From NCBI GenBank assembly GCA_905250075.1, contig CAJNOP010000414.1:112358-176357 (forward strand): a DNA stretch of 64,000 nucleotides, written 5' to 3'. Source of the DNA: Rotaria sp. Silwood1. Taxonomy: Eukaryota > Rotifera > Eurotatoria > Philodinida > Philodinidae. Both the position numbers and the translations under genes were made by a program. Of this stretch, positions 50,379 through 61,363 are shown piece after piece. The notes under the pieces are model-generated. The model did not search any database, was not told the DNA's origin, and saw nothing but the letters and a program-made list of their open reading frames with translations. Within the stretch, counting starts at the first letter, position 1. Every line of letters begins with the position of its first letter.

Positions 50379-52749
50379 TTAAATAAATTGATCAAAATAT
50401 TGATTAGATCGTTGTATTATCAAAGATTTTCCATCATAATTTGCATTTAAATAATAAATATTATTTAAATTAAATTGTTTTTCAAATATTTTAACTTTGG
50501 TTTGATTAACACCATGACACATTAATTGAAGTGTTTCCATTATATTATTTTCATTATAAATTGAATTAATTAAATTTTTAATTAATTCACCATTATTTTC
50601 TAATAAACGATCAAAATTATTTAAATATAATTTTAATATACGTAAATTTTCATATTTATGTATAAAATCAAAATGAAAATCTCGACATTCAGTTAATATA
50701 AGTGTTTCAAGTTGTTTTGGCATTTGTAAATTATCTGGAAGACATATTTGAGGTATACGAATATAACGAAGATTATACATTGATGTTAAATTAAGAAAAT
50801 TTATATTTAATGAAATTTTTTCTTCTGTATTATAAATAGTTAATTTATTTAAATGACGAATATTTATTTTATTTAATAATATTGATGAAGAATCAATTAT
50901 TAAACGATCTAATTTTAATTCAGTTATTGATTTAAAATTATCAAGAATATTTTTTAAACATTCAAATTTAATTGGAATATTTTCACCATCATAATAAAGA
51001 TGACGAACTTTGGAATAGATTTCTCTAAAATAATTTCGATCATTTTAAACAATATTATTAATATCAAAGATTTTCTCTATGACTAATTCCTTAGATAAAG
51101 AAAACAGAAAAGTGTGTGATACAGCTGAAATACATAGATCTTGATTTACTTGTCAAGAAGGCTCTGACAAGAAAAACATTCCCAGGTATCGGTTCTCTGT
51201 TCTGTGAGACTTAGTGCATCTTTCAACTATTGACAAGTAATTACTCTAATAAAAGAATGAACATTTTTAATGAATCTATTTTTCTAGTATATTTTTGAAT
51301 ATTGATCTGAAATTTTGCTTACAAAAAGATTTCAATTAGAATAGATATGAAAAAATGGTCTTGCTACAAAGATTTATTAAAAACGTTCACTCTATTTCGT
51401 AGTAAACATTACTCACTAAGGTTTTTAACATGCACAAAGTTCCACTGAAAAGAGAATCAATGCATTATATTATTGCCTTCTGAGATAATAGGATTTTATT
51501 TTAGTTAAAAAAGAAAAAAATTAAGGAATCAGTGAAATCTCATTGATTGTAACGATTCAGATAAATGATTTTAAATTTCTATAAATATTTCAAGATAAAT
51601 TTATTTTTCAAACCTTGTTGTAAATTGATTGTTAGTTGATTTTGTTTTATTAATATCAATAGTTGCATCCATAAATTCATATGAATAAGGAATTGTATGT
51701 AAATATAATTTTTCATAATTTTTTCTTTTAATAAAATTATTTGAATAATTTTCATTAATAATTGAATAAGTTGAATAAAATTGAATAAACCATTTTCGTT
51801 GAATTAACCAAAAATCAGTTGAAAATGAATTTAATAAATAATTTTCACTAATTTCTTGATGATAATTTTCATCTATTTTAAAACGATATCGAATAGAAAA
51901 AGAAAAATTTTTTAAATAAATTAATTTTTTTAATAAATTTTCCCATTGATATCCATCAATATAATCTTGATCACGTGTTAATGTTTCAATTGATAAATAT
52001 TCAATTAAATAAAATGAATCAATTATTAATTTTTCTATTTGTTTAAATTTAATTGAATCTTCAAATGTTGTTTTTAAATGAAAATAACGAAGTTTAAGTA
52101 ATTTTAATGGTAATGAATATGATTTTATTGATTTAAATGGTCCATTATAAAGTATATGAATATATAATTGTTCAATTGAAGATGATAATAAATAAAGTAA
52201 TTCAAATAAATCTACATTATTTTTTAATGTTATTGTTAAATTTTCAATTTGTATTGAATTATTTAATTCTATATTTGAAAATGTAAAACCATGAAATGAA
52301 ATAAGTTCTAAATTTTTTAATTTTGTATATTGATTTGATGAAAAAAATCTTTTTAATAAATCAATTTGTATATTAACTGGAACTAAATCAATTTTTATTT
52401 CTTTTATATTAAGAAGAAAATTTTCCGAAAATAAATTTATAAAATGTATTGATTCAAGATTATTAAACATTTCAAATTTTATTGGAAAATATTCAAAATT
52501 ATCATTAAATATTAATGAACGAACATTCATACTTATATTTGGTAATATTTCATTTAGAAAACGATTTATTAATTTTAATGGAATTATATTTAAATCTATT
52601 TTTATAGTAAATTCATTTATTGTTTTAGATAAACGATTATTTAAACAACTAAAACTATTTAAAATTTCAATTATATTTAAATAATGACAAATTATAAGTA
52701 ATAATTCATCAGGTAAATCTTCTAATTTACTTATACTTTTACAATTCAT
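50379..52749 (-). CDS. F-box protein with leucine-rich C-terminal region
   Basis: There are two exons, 51614-52749 and 50379-51024, with a 589-bp intron (gtttga...ttttag), giving 1782 nt and 593 aa. Without the splice the first exon reads into TAA within five codons; the junction keeps the frame. Residues about 8-48 form an F-box (LEDLPDELLLIICHYLNIIE...), the docking site for Skp1 in SCF ubiquitin ligases. The rest is rich in Leu, Ile and Asn with irregular repeats of the form LKLRYFHLK, IEKLIIDSF and LETLILTEC, as in leucine-rich-repeat substrate receptors. Such F-box genes occur in many copies in bdelloid rotifers. The substrate is unknown. A splice-acceptor-like TTTTTTAG lies 24 bases before the ATG and may mark a trans-splice or 5' UTR intron site. 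Confidence 0.82.
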
Positions 52750-53269
52750 ATCGATTGATTATTATAAACAGTCGAATCTAAAAAACAAGAGAATATTCTT
52801 TTATGTAGAAAAAAGAATTTTTCAAAATATTAACAAAATGTGGTCATTGTTATTTTCAATAGAATCTATAGAAAAATATTTAATCAGTATTCTTCAATTA
52901 ATTATTTTTAGCTAAAAGTTCATATTTTATATTCTCATCGAACTTGTGATTGTTCTTTTTCTTTTTTAATTCTTCAAACGAGGCATAGAGAATTTGTCAG
53001 TGAATACATACCCGAATAGAGAACGAGCAGAAAGAATTTTTATTTAAAAGAAAAAAAATTCTTGGGGCTTTCTTTTTCTTATTTTTAATGAAAGAGAACA
53101 CACAAGTCACTTTCTGTTCTGTTTTTCTTCTAAACAAAAAAAACAAAAAGAAAGACACATGATTGTTGTTAAGTTCTAGTGAATAGATCAAGTTTAATAG
53201 TTGAAATATATTGTATTTCGGAGAATTTTTCAGACAATACAAATAAAAATCAATTAAGATTAATAATTA

Positions 53270-53790
53270 TTAAAGTATTTCAAATTGATCATTATTAATA
53301 TATTTATTTTTTTCATTACGATTAATTGGATCCCGTTTTTCATCGATTGATTCATAAACTGGTGAAAAAATTTTTTCATCCTTCTTTTTCATTTTTTCTT
53401 CTAATATCTATTTAAAAAATAAAATAAAACAAAAAAGAATTTGTAAAAAAAGTATTTTCTTACTAATGATGATTGTTGATTGTTTGAATATATTTTCTTT
53501 TCATGATTTATATCATCAAGTGTTAAACGAATTACTTTTAATTTATTTGAAGGAAATGAAACATAAGATTCAGTAGATATTTCTTCTTGATTTTTTTTAT
53601 TTAATAAATTCGACGGTAAACTTAACATAACTGATGAATGAGACACATCTAAATATACTTTTTTGTTTAATTTCAAGTCGATTTGAATAAAAATTTAACC
53701 TGAAATAATTGAATATTGTTTCGTTTTATTTCTTGTATCAAATACGAGACGATCAACTTGTATTATCGGTCCTTTGCTTTTTCTCAACAT
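53270..53790 (-). CDS. small hypothetical protein, 3 exons
   Basis: The exons are 53700-53790, 53464-53648 and 53270-53407, with introns of 51 and 56 bp; 414 nt in phase, 137 aa. The model rests on splice signals (CAG|GTTAAA...TTTAG, TTA|GTAAGA...AATAG), consistent phase and an in-frame stop directly upstream of the ATG. The protein starts MLRKSKGPIIQVDRLVFD and is hydrophilic, Lys/Glu/Asn-rich, with a charged stretch EEKMKKKDEK. It has no signal peptide or membrane segment. I do not recognise the family. The start lies 135 bp from the tRNA gene. Confidence 0.6.
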
Positions 53791-53925
53791 TATTCAATGA
53801 ATGATACAATTGAAAATAAAATAGAAAAATTTATTGCAATCACTAAAACATCTGTTACGTCTATTATCAGAAAGCATATAGAACTATGAAAGAGAAATAA
53901 GCAGAAACAAAAAAAAAAAGAAATC

Positions 53926-53998
53926 TGCCCCGGGTGAGGATCGAACTCACGACCTTCAGATTATGAGACTGACGCTCTACCGACTGAGCCACCGCGGC
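53926..53998 (-). tRNA. tRNA-Met (CAT), elongator type
   Basis: The 73-nt gene folds as a full cloverleaf: acceptor GCCGCGG/CCGGGGC, D stem GCTC/GAGC with loop AGTCGGTA, anticodon arm TCAGTCTCATAATCTGA with anticodon CAT, variable AGGTC, T arm GTGAG-TTCGATC-CTCAC, discriminator A. The A and B box promoter sequences are intact. The anticodon arm matches the eukaryotic elongator methionine tRNA. Position 4:69 is a G-G mismatch. There is no intron. The 3' CCA is not encoded, as usual in eukaryotes. Confidence 0.95.
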
Positions 53999-55854
53999 GA
54001 GAATAATATAACCTAAATTAATATTTATTCATGATAATAATTTATTTATTAAAAATTTGAATTACGACATTGTCACTATGCAGTATTTCCGACAATGGAT
54101 CGCTTTTACGACTATTGCAAAACTCGTTTTTTTTTGCTAAAATTTATTAGATTTTAACGGCAATTTTTTTGTTTAATAGTTTTCTTCTTCTTCTTCTCTT
54201 GAACTACAATTCCATTGAGCTACTACTCTCTTACGTATACACAAAGCAATATACATAAGTACATCATGTGTATAATTACATTGTTGTTCTACTATCCAAT
54301 GATGTCTTCTCAACAATAAATTCGTTTACAGCTACTTTCGGTTAAATATTTTCGTCGTTTTCTAAACCTTTCATCGAATAAATTGTATTGGATACAGTTA
54401 AGTCTATCTGATTTATCATTTCTGTCGAAAACGATAGAAAAAAACGTTCGTACTTTCTTTATCTATTTAATATATATACCTATCACTATTCTATACATAA
54501 TATTTCATTTTTTGACTTCTACTTATCAAGATAGAAATGAATGAATGATTTCTCTTCGAACAACTTACGTTTCTACTAAAAAAAAATCTATTTCCACTAA
54601 GATTTCGCCTTAGAATGCAAAAAGTAATATGGTTGAAATATCCTCCAGTCTTGTTGACTTATGCTTAAGAAAATAGGCATTTAAAATGAATAATTTCTCT
54701 CTTGTGAGTGTTCAATTTTCTCTAGCGTAAATGATTTGAATTAATGAACGCTGTTTGTCCCCCTTAGAATATGTCTGAATCTGTACGTCCTTTTCAATAG
54801 TGTCCAAACATAAAATAGGAATAGGTTTTACTGTATAAATAGACAAGAGTATTGATCGTGACTTTTCAGGGATTTGGTGAATGCTATGCTATGAGTCTCC
54901 ACGACATGATATAGATATAAAATGTTAGTTCTGCGAGCAAATGTTCTTTTCAATTCTTGAGTACTTGAATTCAACTTTCAAGCGTACACATTTCAACGGA
55001 CGAAAAAAAAAAATGTTATAACGATAAGTTGATTTTATTTGAGATCTAGTCATAATTTGCATTTCTCTCTCATCAAAAGTACAAATTAATTGATAGGATC
55101 CTACTCAAAACTTATTAATACTCAATAATCGGATATCATTGGAAATTTGAGAAGGATTTCTTCACATGTAACTTAATCGTATTTTATTTTCATAGAACAT
55201 CTACTTATTTTTCAACAATAGAATCATTTGGGTTATACTGTGGCACAATAGTTTCACAAAATAATCTTGTTCGAGTTGTTTTGATGCAAAAAAACTATGT
55301 TTCAATCGGATATATGATAATTTCATTAGTTGATTAGTTACTAGATGATAGTTAAGCATGAGCTACTATTAATCAATTGCTAGTATTCGTTTGTTATTAT
55401 TTATAATTCTCGTTATTAACGGAATTAATCAAGATAATGATGCTTAAATATATGTTATTATTGTGTTTTTACACTTATATTCAACAAATAATTGTATATT
55501 AAGAATAACTGGTCAAATTCCATTAGTCACGAATCCTTCCAAGATGGCTTAGACTATTGTATCACATTCGACAGGATTTCTTGAAAATTGAAATAGCTAA
55601 AATATGTGTTTAAATGTTCTCTATAAGGTAGTTTTGCACAGCTGGCACATAAATAATGCAAGTTAAACAAAAGTTTATCTGACAGAGTTAGATTATATTT
55701 TGATGAAATAGTACTCCATCTAAAAAAGTAAGAAAGATCTAATTAAGCATTCAAATAAATAACGAAACATTTATTAGTTCTGACATATTCATTTACTAAC
55801 ATATAAAATTGAAAGTTATTAAAATAATTTTTGATACTATTTTGATTTCAAAAT
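53999..55854. other. intergenic region
   Basis: No coding frame, RNA gene or clear repeat is seen. The left part is the 5' flank of the tRNA; the right part is the 3' flank of the Tox-PL-like gene. Confidence 0.6.
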
Positions 55855-57128
55855 TCAATGTGATAAATTATATGAAGCAATAGGTGCTTCTTCAGATCCA
55901 AATTCAGATCCAAAATATTTGGAATATTGTATAAGTGATGGTGGTCGAAATAATCCAGTAGAAGCACGTGCAACATAATCAATTCTATATTTGCTATCAA
56001 GTTCTTTTACATCATTTGATTGATTAAGATCATAAACTCTTTCTATTTGTCCATCAATAATCCATATATGACTATATTCATCATTTATCAAATTAAATAC
56101 ATGAAGAAAATCTTTATGATTTATTCCACGATCTGATTTAACTATTCCTTGAAGTACATATCTAAATGAATCATTGACGAAAACAAGCATCTAAAAATAT
56201 GCATTAAAAATAGTCATTTTAACCTATGATTAGGAATAAGATTTTGACGTATAAGATCTGTAAATGTTGTAGTTGGATGTCGTTTTAAATCAACTTGTAA
56301 ATATTCCATATCACTTATATAAGAAATCCATTGTTTTTCCATATTACAAGTATTTACAAAATAATGTTGTAATTTATTAATATGTATTTGTTGATCAAAT
56401 AAACTTTGTAAATTAAGATCTACAGCATTAGTACATGGAACACAATTTCGATAAAATATTGGTTCTCCTGAACGTGGATTAATAATCCATTTTCGAAAAC
56501 TTGATGCACAATTTAAATATCTATTATGAATGTGTTGTGAAATATAATCAAATAATTCTTTTGCATCTTCTAATTTATTACTTTGATATAAACGAGTTAA
56601 TTTCATTTTATCTGACAGTGAATAATCTTGTGAAATAATACCGGCTGGAATATGACCAGAAGATACTTTATCTAATGAAAAATATTTCATTTCTTGATTT
56701 ATATCTGGTAATGAACTCATGGATACTGTTAAATGTTCAAAATTTTCATTATCAATTTTCTCAAATAATGAATTATCTAATGATGAAGGTACATGAGCAT
56801 CATCTTTACTTGCTTCTTCAAGTTCTAACTCTAATAGACCACTTGTCAAGTCCAATAATTCTTGTTCATTTGTTTTATCTAATTGATTATCTTTTATGTT
56901 TGTTAAACGATGATCTTCATCGTTAATTGCTGCATTAAGTTCTTGTTCTAAATGACCACTTGTAGAATCTAATAAAGAAGGTTGATCGTCTTTTGCTAAT
57001 TTCTCAGGTTTCTGTGTTGATTGACTATCTTCGGGGTTTTTGGATGAAACACCAGTTATTTTACCTGCTTGGATTGTATTTAATAACAAAAATAAATAGA
57101 AAAAAATAAAAAAGTAATCTATCGACAT
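55855..57128 (-). CDS. secreted protein with papain-fold (Tox-PL-like) domain
   Basis: There are two exons, 56224-57128 and 55855-56161, with a 62-bp intron; 1212 nt, 403 aa. Residues 1-21 are a signal peptide, so the product is likely secreted or vacuolar. Residues 22-150 are acidic, with two similar units around LLDSTSGHLEQEL and LLDLTSGLLELEL. Residues from about 205 resemble the Tox-PL papain-fold family, known mostly from bacterial polymorphic toxins and effectors and linked to glutamine deamidation or peptide cleavage. The evidence is INPRSG...NCVPCTNAVD with the candidate nucleophile Cys229, HVFNLI with His322, and IWIIDGQ with Asp338 and Gln340, in the family's order. All candidate catalytic residues are present. 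The intron model uses an acceptor at 56162-56163; a nearer TTTTTAG at 56191-56192 would shift the frame. Family membership is inferred by eye; function and target are unknown, and a bacterial origin by transfer is inference. Confidence 0.75.
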
Positions 57129-58402
57129 GACTAACGAATTCTAATCAAATATATATATAAATATATGAAACAAAGCGCCCTTGCTTTATTTTTTGATCAT
57201 AACATAGTTTATTTAATGTTTTAATTAAGTTTGATTTTGTACCAAATTTTGTTTTTCTCTAATTGATGCAATTCTTTCATGAAGAGTAATTCGTAAATGG
57301 TTTTTTCTGTTGAGACAAATCATCATTTATTGATGGACAGAAGAATAATATTGCTTCAGTTGTATTAGAATGGCATTGTACATGCATCGGAAATGTTTGG
57401 AAAGTTGAACTGCATTGACGCAGAAGAAGTTAGATATGGTTTCGTTCAGAAATAAATTCTCTATGATGTTGATCTGCTAATCTATACTGGTCACGTGTTT
57501 AACAAAAAGTATGTTTCGTTCGTTGTCTCAGTTCACATCGTATCATCAAAACCAGAATCCAAATCGGTTTGATTTCAAATTTCGGTAGTATTTTTCTGCT
57601 GAAATGTTCCACAGCTGAAAAAACGAGAATCACTTTTTAGTGACGACACTCTAAGAAACAGGCCACTGCTAATTGCCGCTATGATACATGAGTGAAGGAC
57701 ACAGAAAGCTCTTGAATAACTGTATTTATATTATTGATTTTGTTGCTCTCTATTCGAATGTGTCAAATGAAATAAAAGGAAAAAACAGATGATATTAATC
57801 TTAACTAAAACTATAAATTTGATAATATTATTTTTGTTAACTTAACGATTTTCGGTATGAGTTAATTAAAAGATTTGCTTTATATGCACAGGATTATCCA
57901 ATAAAACAAGATCAACGTAAATAATTTATTGTTATTAAAAAATATTTTATTAAATAAATTAGTTCTCAGTTTGTAAATGGACAATAGAAATTGTGTATAG
58001 TCAAATAATTGACGATGTTATTCATTTTAATCAAAATCTAAAATCAATACTAGTACATTTAAATTATTTAATTTATATTTTAAAATAAAATGTTTGTACG
58101 AGGGTCATATTGTCGTATTTCTATGTTTAGATAATGATGTAGAACATTATCAAGAAGCTTTATTAAAATGTAGTTATGTTGATAGAATATTTTTTCAATT
58201 AAATCATGAAAAAATCTTCAATTATCTTCAAGAAAGAAAAATCTAAAAATATTGTTAAAGATAAATTAGTAAATGTTCTATCGATTGTTACTTCATGTGA
58301 ATAGTATTATCAATAGTCTTATTTTTAATTATTATTTAGGACATACAAAAAGTAGTGGCAGTAGTACTTTAATTCCTTATAAAAAGCTTAAAGAAACTTT
58401 TT
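57129..58402. other. spacer with probable decayed coding fragments
   Basis: On the minus strand 57240-57510 reads protein-like stretches in different frames (DQYRLADQHHREFISERNH; FPMHVQCHSNTTEAILFF; KNHLRITLHERIASIREK) interrupted by stops. On the plus strand 58090-58240 reads GHIVVFLCLDNDVEHYQEAL and so on up to a stop. Both look like remains of genes but I cannot name them. The promoter of the Tox-PL-like gene lies at the left edge. Confidence 0.4.
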
Positions 58403-59221
58403 CTCTGTATGGACTGATAGTAAAAATGATACTCTAGTTTTCTGGGCTATTACATAATTCTTCAAGTAGTATCATAATAAGAAAATTTCGATAACACCTT
58501 TTTTTTCTATAAAATATAACAGTTGCACTAATGCCTATTTTAAAAAAGGCGGTGTGGATATATTATGAATAGCTTTCGATAGGAACAAGATAGAGAACTG
58601 CAGCTTTCACCATTCGAAAGAGGAGACAAAGATGCATCGATTCGTAAATCAAGCGGCTTATTTGACATAATTTTTTTAAGGTTTTCAATCGATCTCTTTG
58701 AAAACAAACCTACGTCGTGCGGTGTTCACAGAAAATTTTCAATTGTTATGAATATTTTCAAATCACCAATAGAAGATCTACAAAACTGCACAATTTTTAG
58801 ACGTTTAGAATCAATCATTAAAGAGTTATAGGTGTTCTGGTCGAACCTCTAAGTGATTTTTCTAGCCATTTCTATGAACAAAGTAATTTTGCTATTTTCT
58901 TTTTGATAAAAGAACATTTTTTTGCACACTTCGAAAATTGATTAAACCAACTTTAAACCAAATACTAGAAGAACATATAATATACAATTCGATGCATCTT
59001 TTGCTCCTCTTTCGGACGATGAAAGCCACAGCTCTCTATCTCGTTTCCATCGGAAGTTATTCAAAATATATCCATGCTCTTCTTTACATAGGCATTAGTA
59101 TAAACGTCATATATGATAGAAAAAAGGTGTTATTGAAATTTTATTATTATGATATTACTTAAGGAATGATGTAATAGCACAGAAAACTAGAGCATCATTT
59201 TTACTATCAGTCCATACAGAG
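58403..59221. mobile_element. long fold-back element (819 bp)
   Basis: The ends are inverted copies starting CTCTGTATGGACTGATAGTA. The arms run about 235 bp with perhaps 80-85% identity: the left includes AAAATGATACTCTAGTTTTC and GCAGCTTTCACCATTCGAAA, and the right reads the inverse. They surround about 350 bp of unrelated AT-rich DNA without coding capacity. No target duplication was identified. The arm divergence suggests an old insertion. Confidence 0.75.
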
Positions 59222-59386
59222 CCTACAGCATCATCTTTCTGTTCATCTTTATGATAGGTAGAGTATGCGTACCAATAAACTTTTTTTCTTTCTTGCCATT
59301 ATTGATTAAGGGCATTGGTTTTTTTCGATAAAAAGGACGAGTTCATCATCAACGTCTTACATAAATTTTATTGCTACTTCTCGTTT

Positions 59387-60288
59387 ATGTCTACTAAAGT
59401 ACCGCCACGAAAAGCTCAAGAGGATGATCATCTTTCTCCTCGACAAAGAGGAGCTGCAACAGCTGATTGTTTCAGTCCACCAAGACGTCATGATACTTCT
59501 TCTTGTCGAAAACGACATCCAAGAGATGATAATAGTTCAACTCCTCCAACACATCGAGATAAACCTTCACCTTCTCATCGACGAAATGATCGACAAGAAT
59601 CATTATCATCATCTACACATCGTAGTGAACCAGCTAAATCAGAACGACGATGCCTAGCTGAACATCAAGAAAAAATAGCTGAACGATATGCACAATGGGG
59701 TTGTGGTTTAGCTCAAGTTCGACAATCAGAAGATGTTCTCAAAGATTATTTAGAACAAGCTGAAAAACCATTGACACGTTATCGAGATGATAAAGATCTT
59801 GACTCTATGCTTAAACAAAAAGAACGTCAAGGTAAATTAACAAATTTAAATTTTAAAATTTCTCATTCAGATTATCAGACTTTCCTATCATGCCTAGTTT
59901 TATCACATATTTATTTAATGTTTTCTCATTCTTTATTGATATTGAATAATTATAAAAATCGATGTTTTCTTCTTTCTTAGATGATCCAATGCTCAAGTAT
60001 CTTTCCAATAAAACATCTGATGTTTCCGATCGATCAAATATTCGCAATAATTCTCCAGTTAAACCTCGTTATAGAGGTCGTGATCCTCAAACGAACAGGT
60101 GTGAATATGAACACTAATATTTGACTTTACCTGAAATCTAACATGTATTTAGATTCCATATATGGCCTGGATATCGATGGGATGGTCTTGATCGATCAAA
60201 TGGCTTTGAAAAGAAATTATTTGCATCAATTGCTAATCAATATGTTCAAGCTCAACGTGATTATCTATGGAATGTTAAAGACATATAG
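59387..60288 (+). CDS. BUD13-like: BUD13 homologue, shortened at the N-terminus (3 exons)
   Basis: BUD13 is part of the RES complex, which stabilises the activated spliceosome and pre-mRNA retention in the nucleus. Exons: 59387-59831, 59981-60098, 60153-60288; 699 nt in phase, 232 aa. The C-terminal half is strongly conserved: [63 protein letters not shown] then [17 protein letters not shown]. Before it are about 90 residues rich in Arg, His, Ser and Pro ([21 protein letters not shown]), like the repeat region of animal BUD13. The usual N-terminal segment (a LSKAEYLKRYL-like motif) is missing, and no upstream exon for it was found; the 819-bp fold-back element ends 165 bp upstream. All splice sites and the frame are intact. 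It may be a working short form or a truncated paralogue. Confidence 0.85.
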
Positions 60289-60437
60289 ATTATTTGCGTA
60301 TAGTTATTTTTCGTATTAAAATAAAATAGAGATTTTGAAACCATTCGTTCAAAGTATTTTCAAATTAAATTAATTGAGATTCTTCTTCTTCTTCCTCTGA
60401 TTTATAATCTGATGCCATATATATATATAACCAGTCT

Positions 60438-61200
60438 TTTAAAGGAAAAATCTGGATAAAACATTGATTTAACAGCAGGATCTCATATTCGAAAAACAAA
60501 TGAAAATATGCCACATGATCATCTTATTATACTTGATTCAAATTCATCACGATAACAAGAACAACAACAATCTCAATCACGAAGACCATCACCACCATTT
60601 CATTTATTAAATCATTATCCATTTGAATCACCATCAACTAACACTACAAATCTTTTGGATTATTGGAGTTTATGCCATGATTTTGATAAATATGTTAAAA
60701 AGCAATATTACCATCATTAAGTGATTTTGTTAACAGATATTTCATTAGCTGAAACAGCTCTAAATAAAGTAGCTTCATTTTCTGGTGATACACATGGTGG
60801 TGGTCTTAGAACATAACGTTCATTATTTGCTGGTCGAATTATTTTGAAAGAAATTCTTCCACTTACTGAACAACAACTTAGTACATTTCGTTTAGATCGT
60901 CAACCAATATTAGCTGATATCTATCGAATTTATACAAGTTCACCAAAAGAATCACATGCAGCAATAACAACAGAAACACATCTTCCTACATCAATTACAA
61001 ATCCACTGTCTGAACCATCACCACAGGTTTAACGTGTTATTAATGACCAAACATGACGTGTATCACCTGATGTTAAACGAAAAGCACCACCTGATACAAC
61101 ACCTATTATACAACAACAACAAGTACACCAACATTATCAACAAATAGAAATTTACCATGAAATAGTAGACATTTTAATGATGATCAAGATGAAATGAATT
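60438..61200 (+). pseudogene. decayed MED19-like Mediator subunit gene
   Basis: A coding-like stretch has in-frame stops (for example after NSSSR, KKQYYHH, GGGLRT and SEPSPQV) and at least one frameshift near 60705. The fragments NTTNLLDYWSLCHDFDKYVKK, LPSLSDFV, LRT-RSLFAGRI and KEILPLTEQQLSTFRLD come in the order of Mediator subunit 19 (conserved Asn-Leu-..-Tyr helix, FLP-type loop, SLRSL..KPP and KELLPLT..QL..FRL). A Lys/Arg/Pro-rich tail follows with further stops. The name rests on short matches from memory and is tentative; that it is a broken coding sequence is clearer. Confidence 0.5.
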
Positions 61201-61363
61201 TATCAAAAAGAAAAACGAAAAACGAAAAAAAAAAGTTTAATTTTCATTTTGTTGTTATTTGTTTTATTTTTCTACGAATTGTTAAATGTGATTAAAGAAA
61301 TATCAATTTTCGTTCTAGATTTAGTTTTATTTTTACTTTAATATAAAAAAATTGGGTAGTAGA

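Noticed and set aside
59424-59657. Alternative frame overlapping the BUD13-like first exon
   Set aside because: It is a shadow; only the other frame carries the BUD13 motifs and continues through the splice sites.
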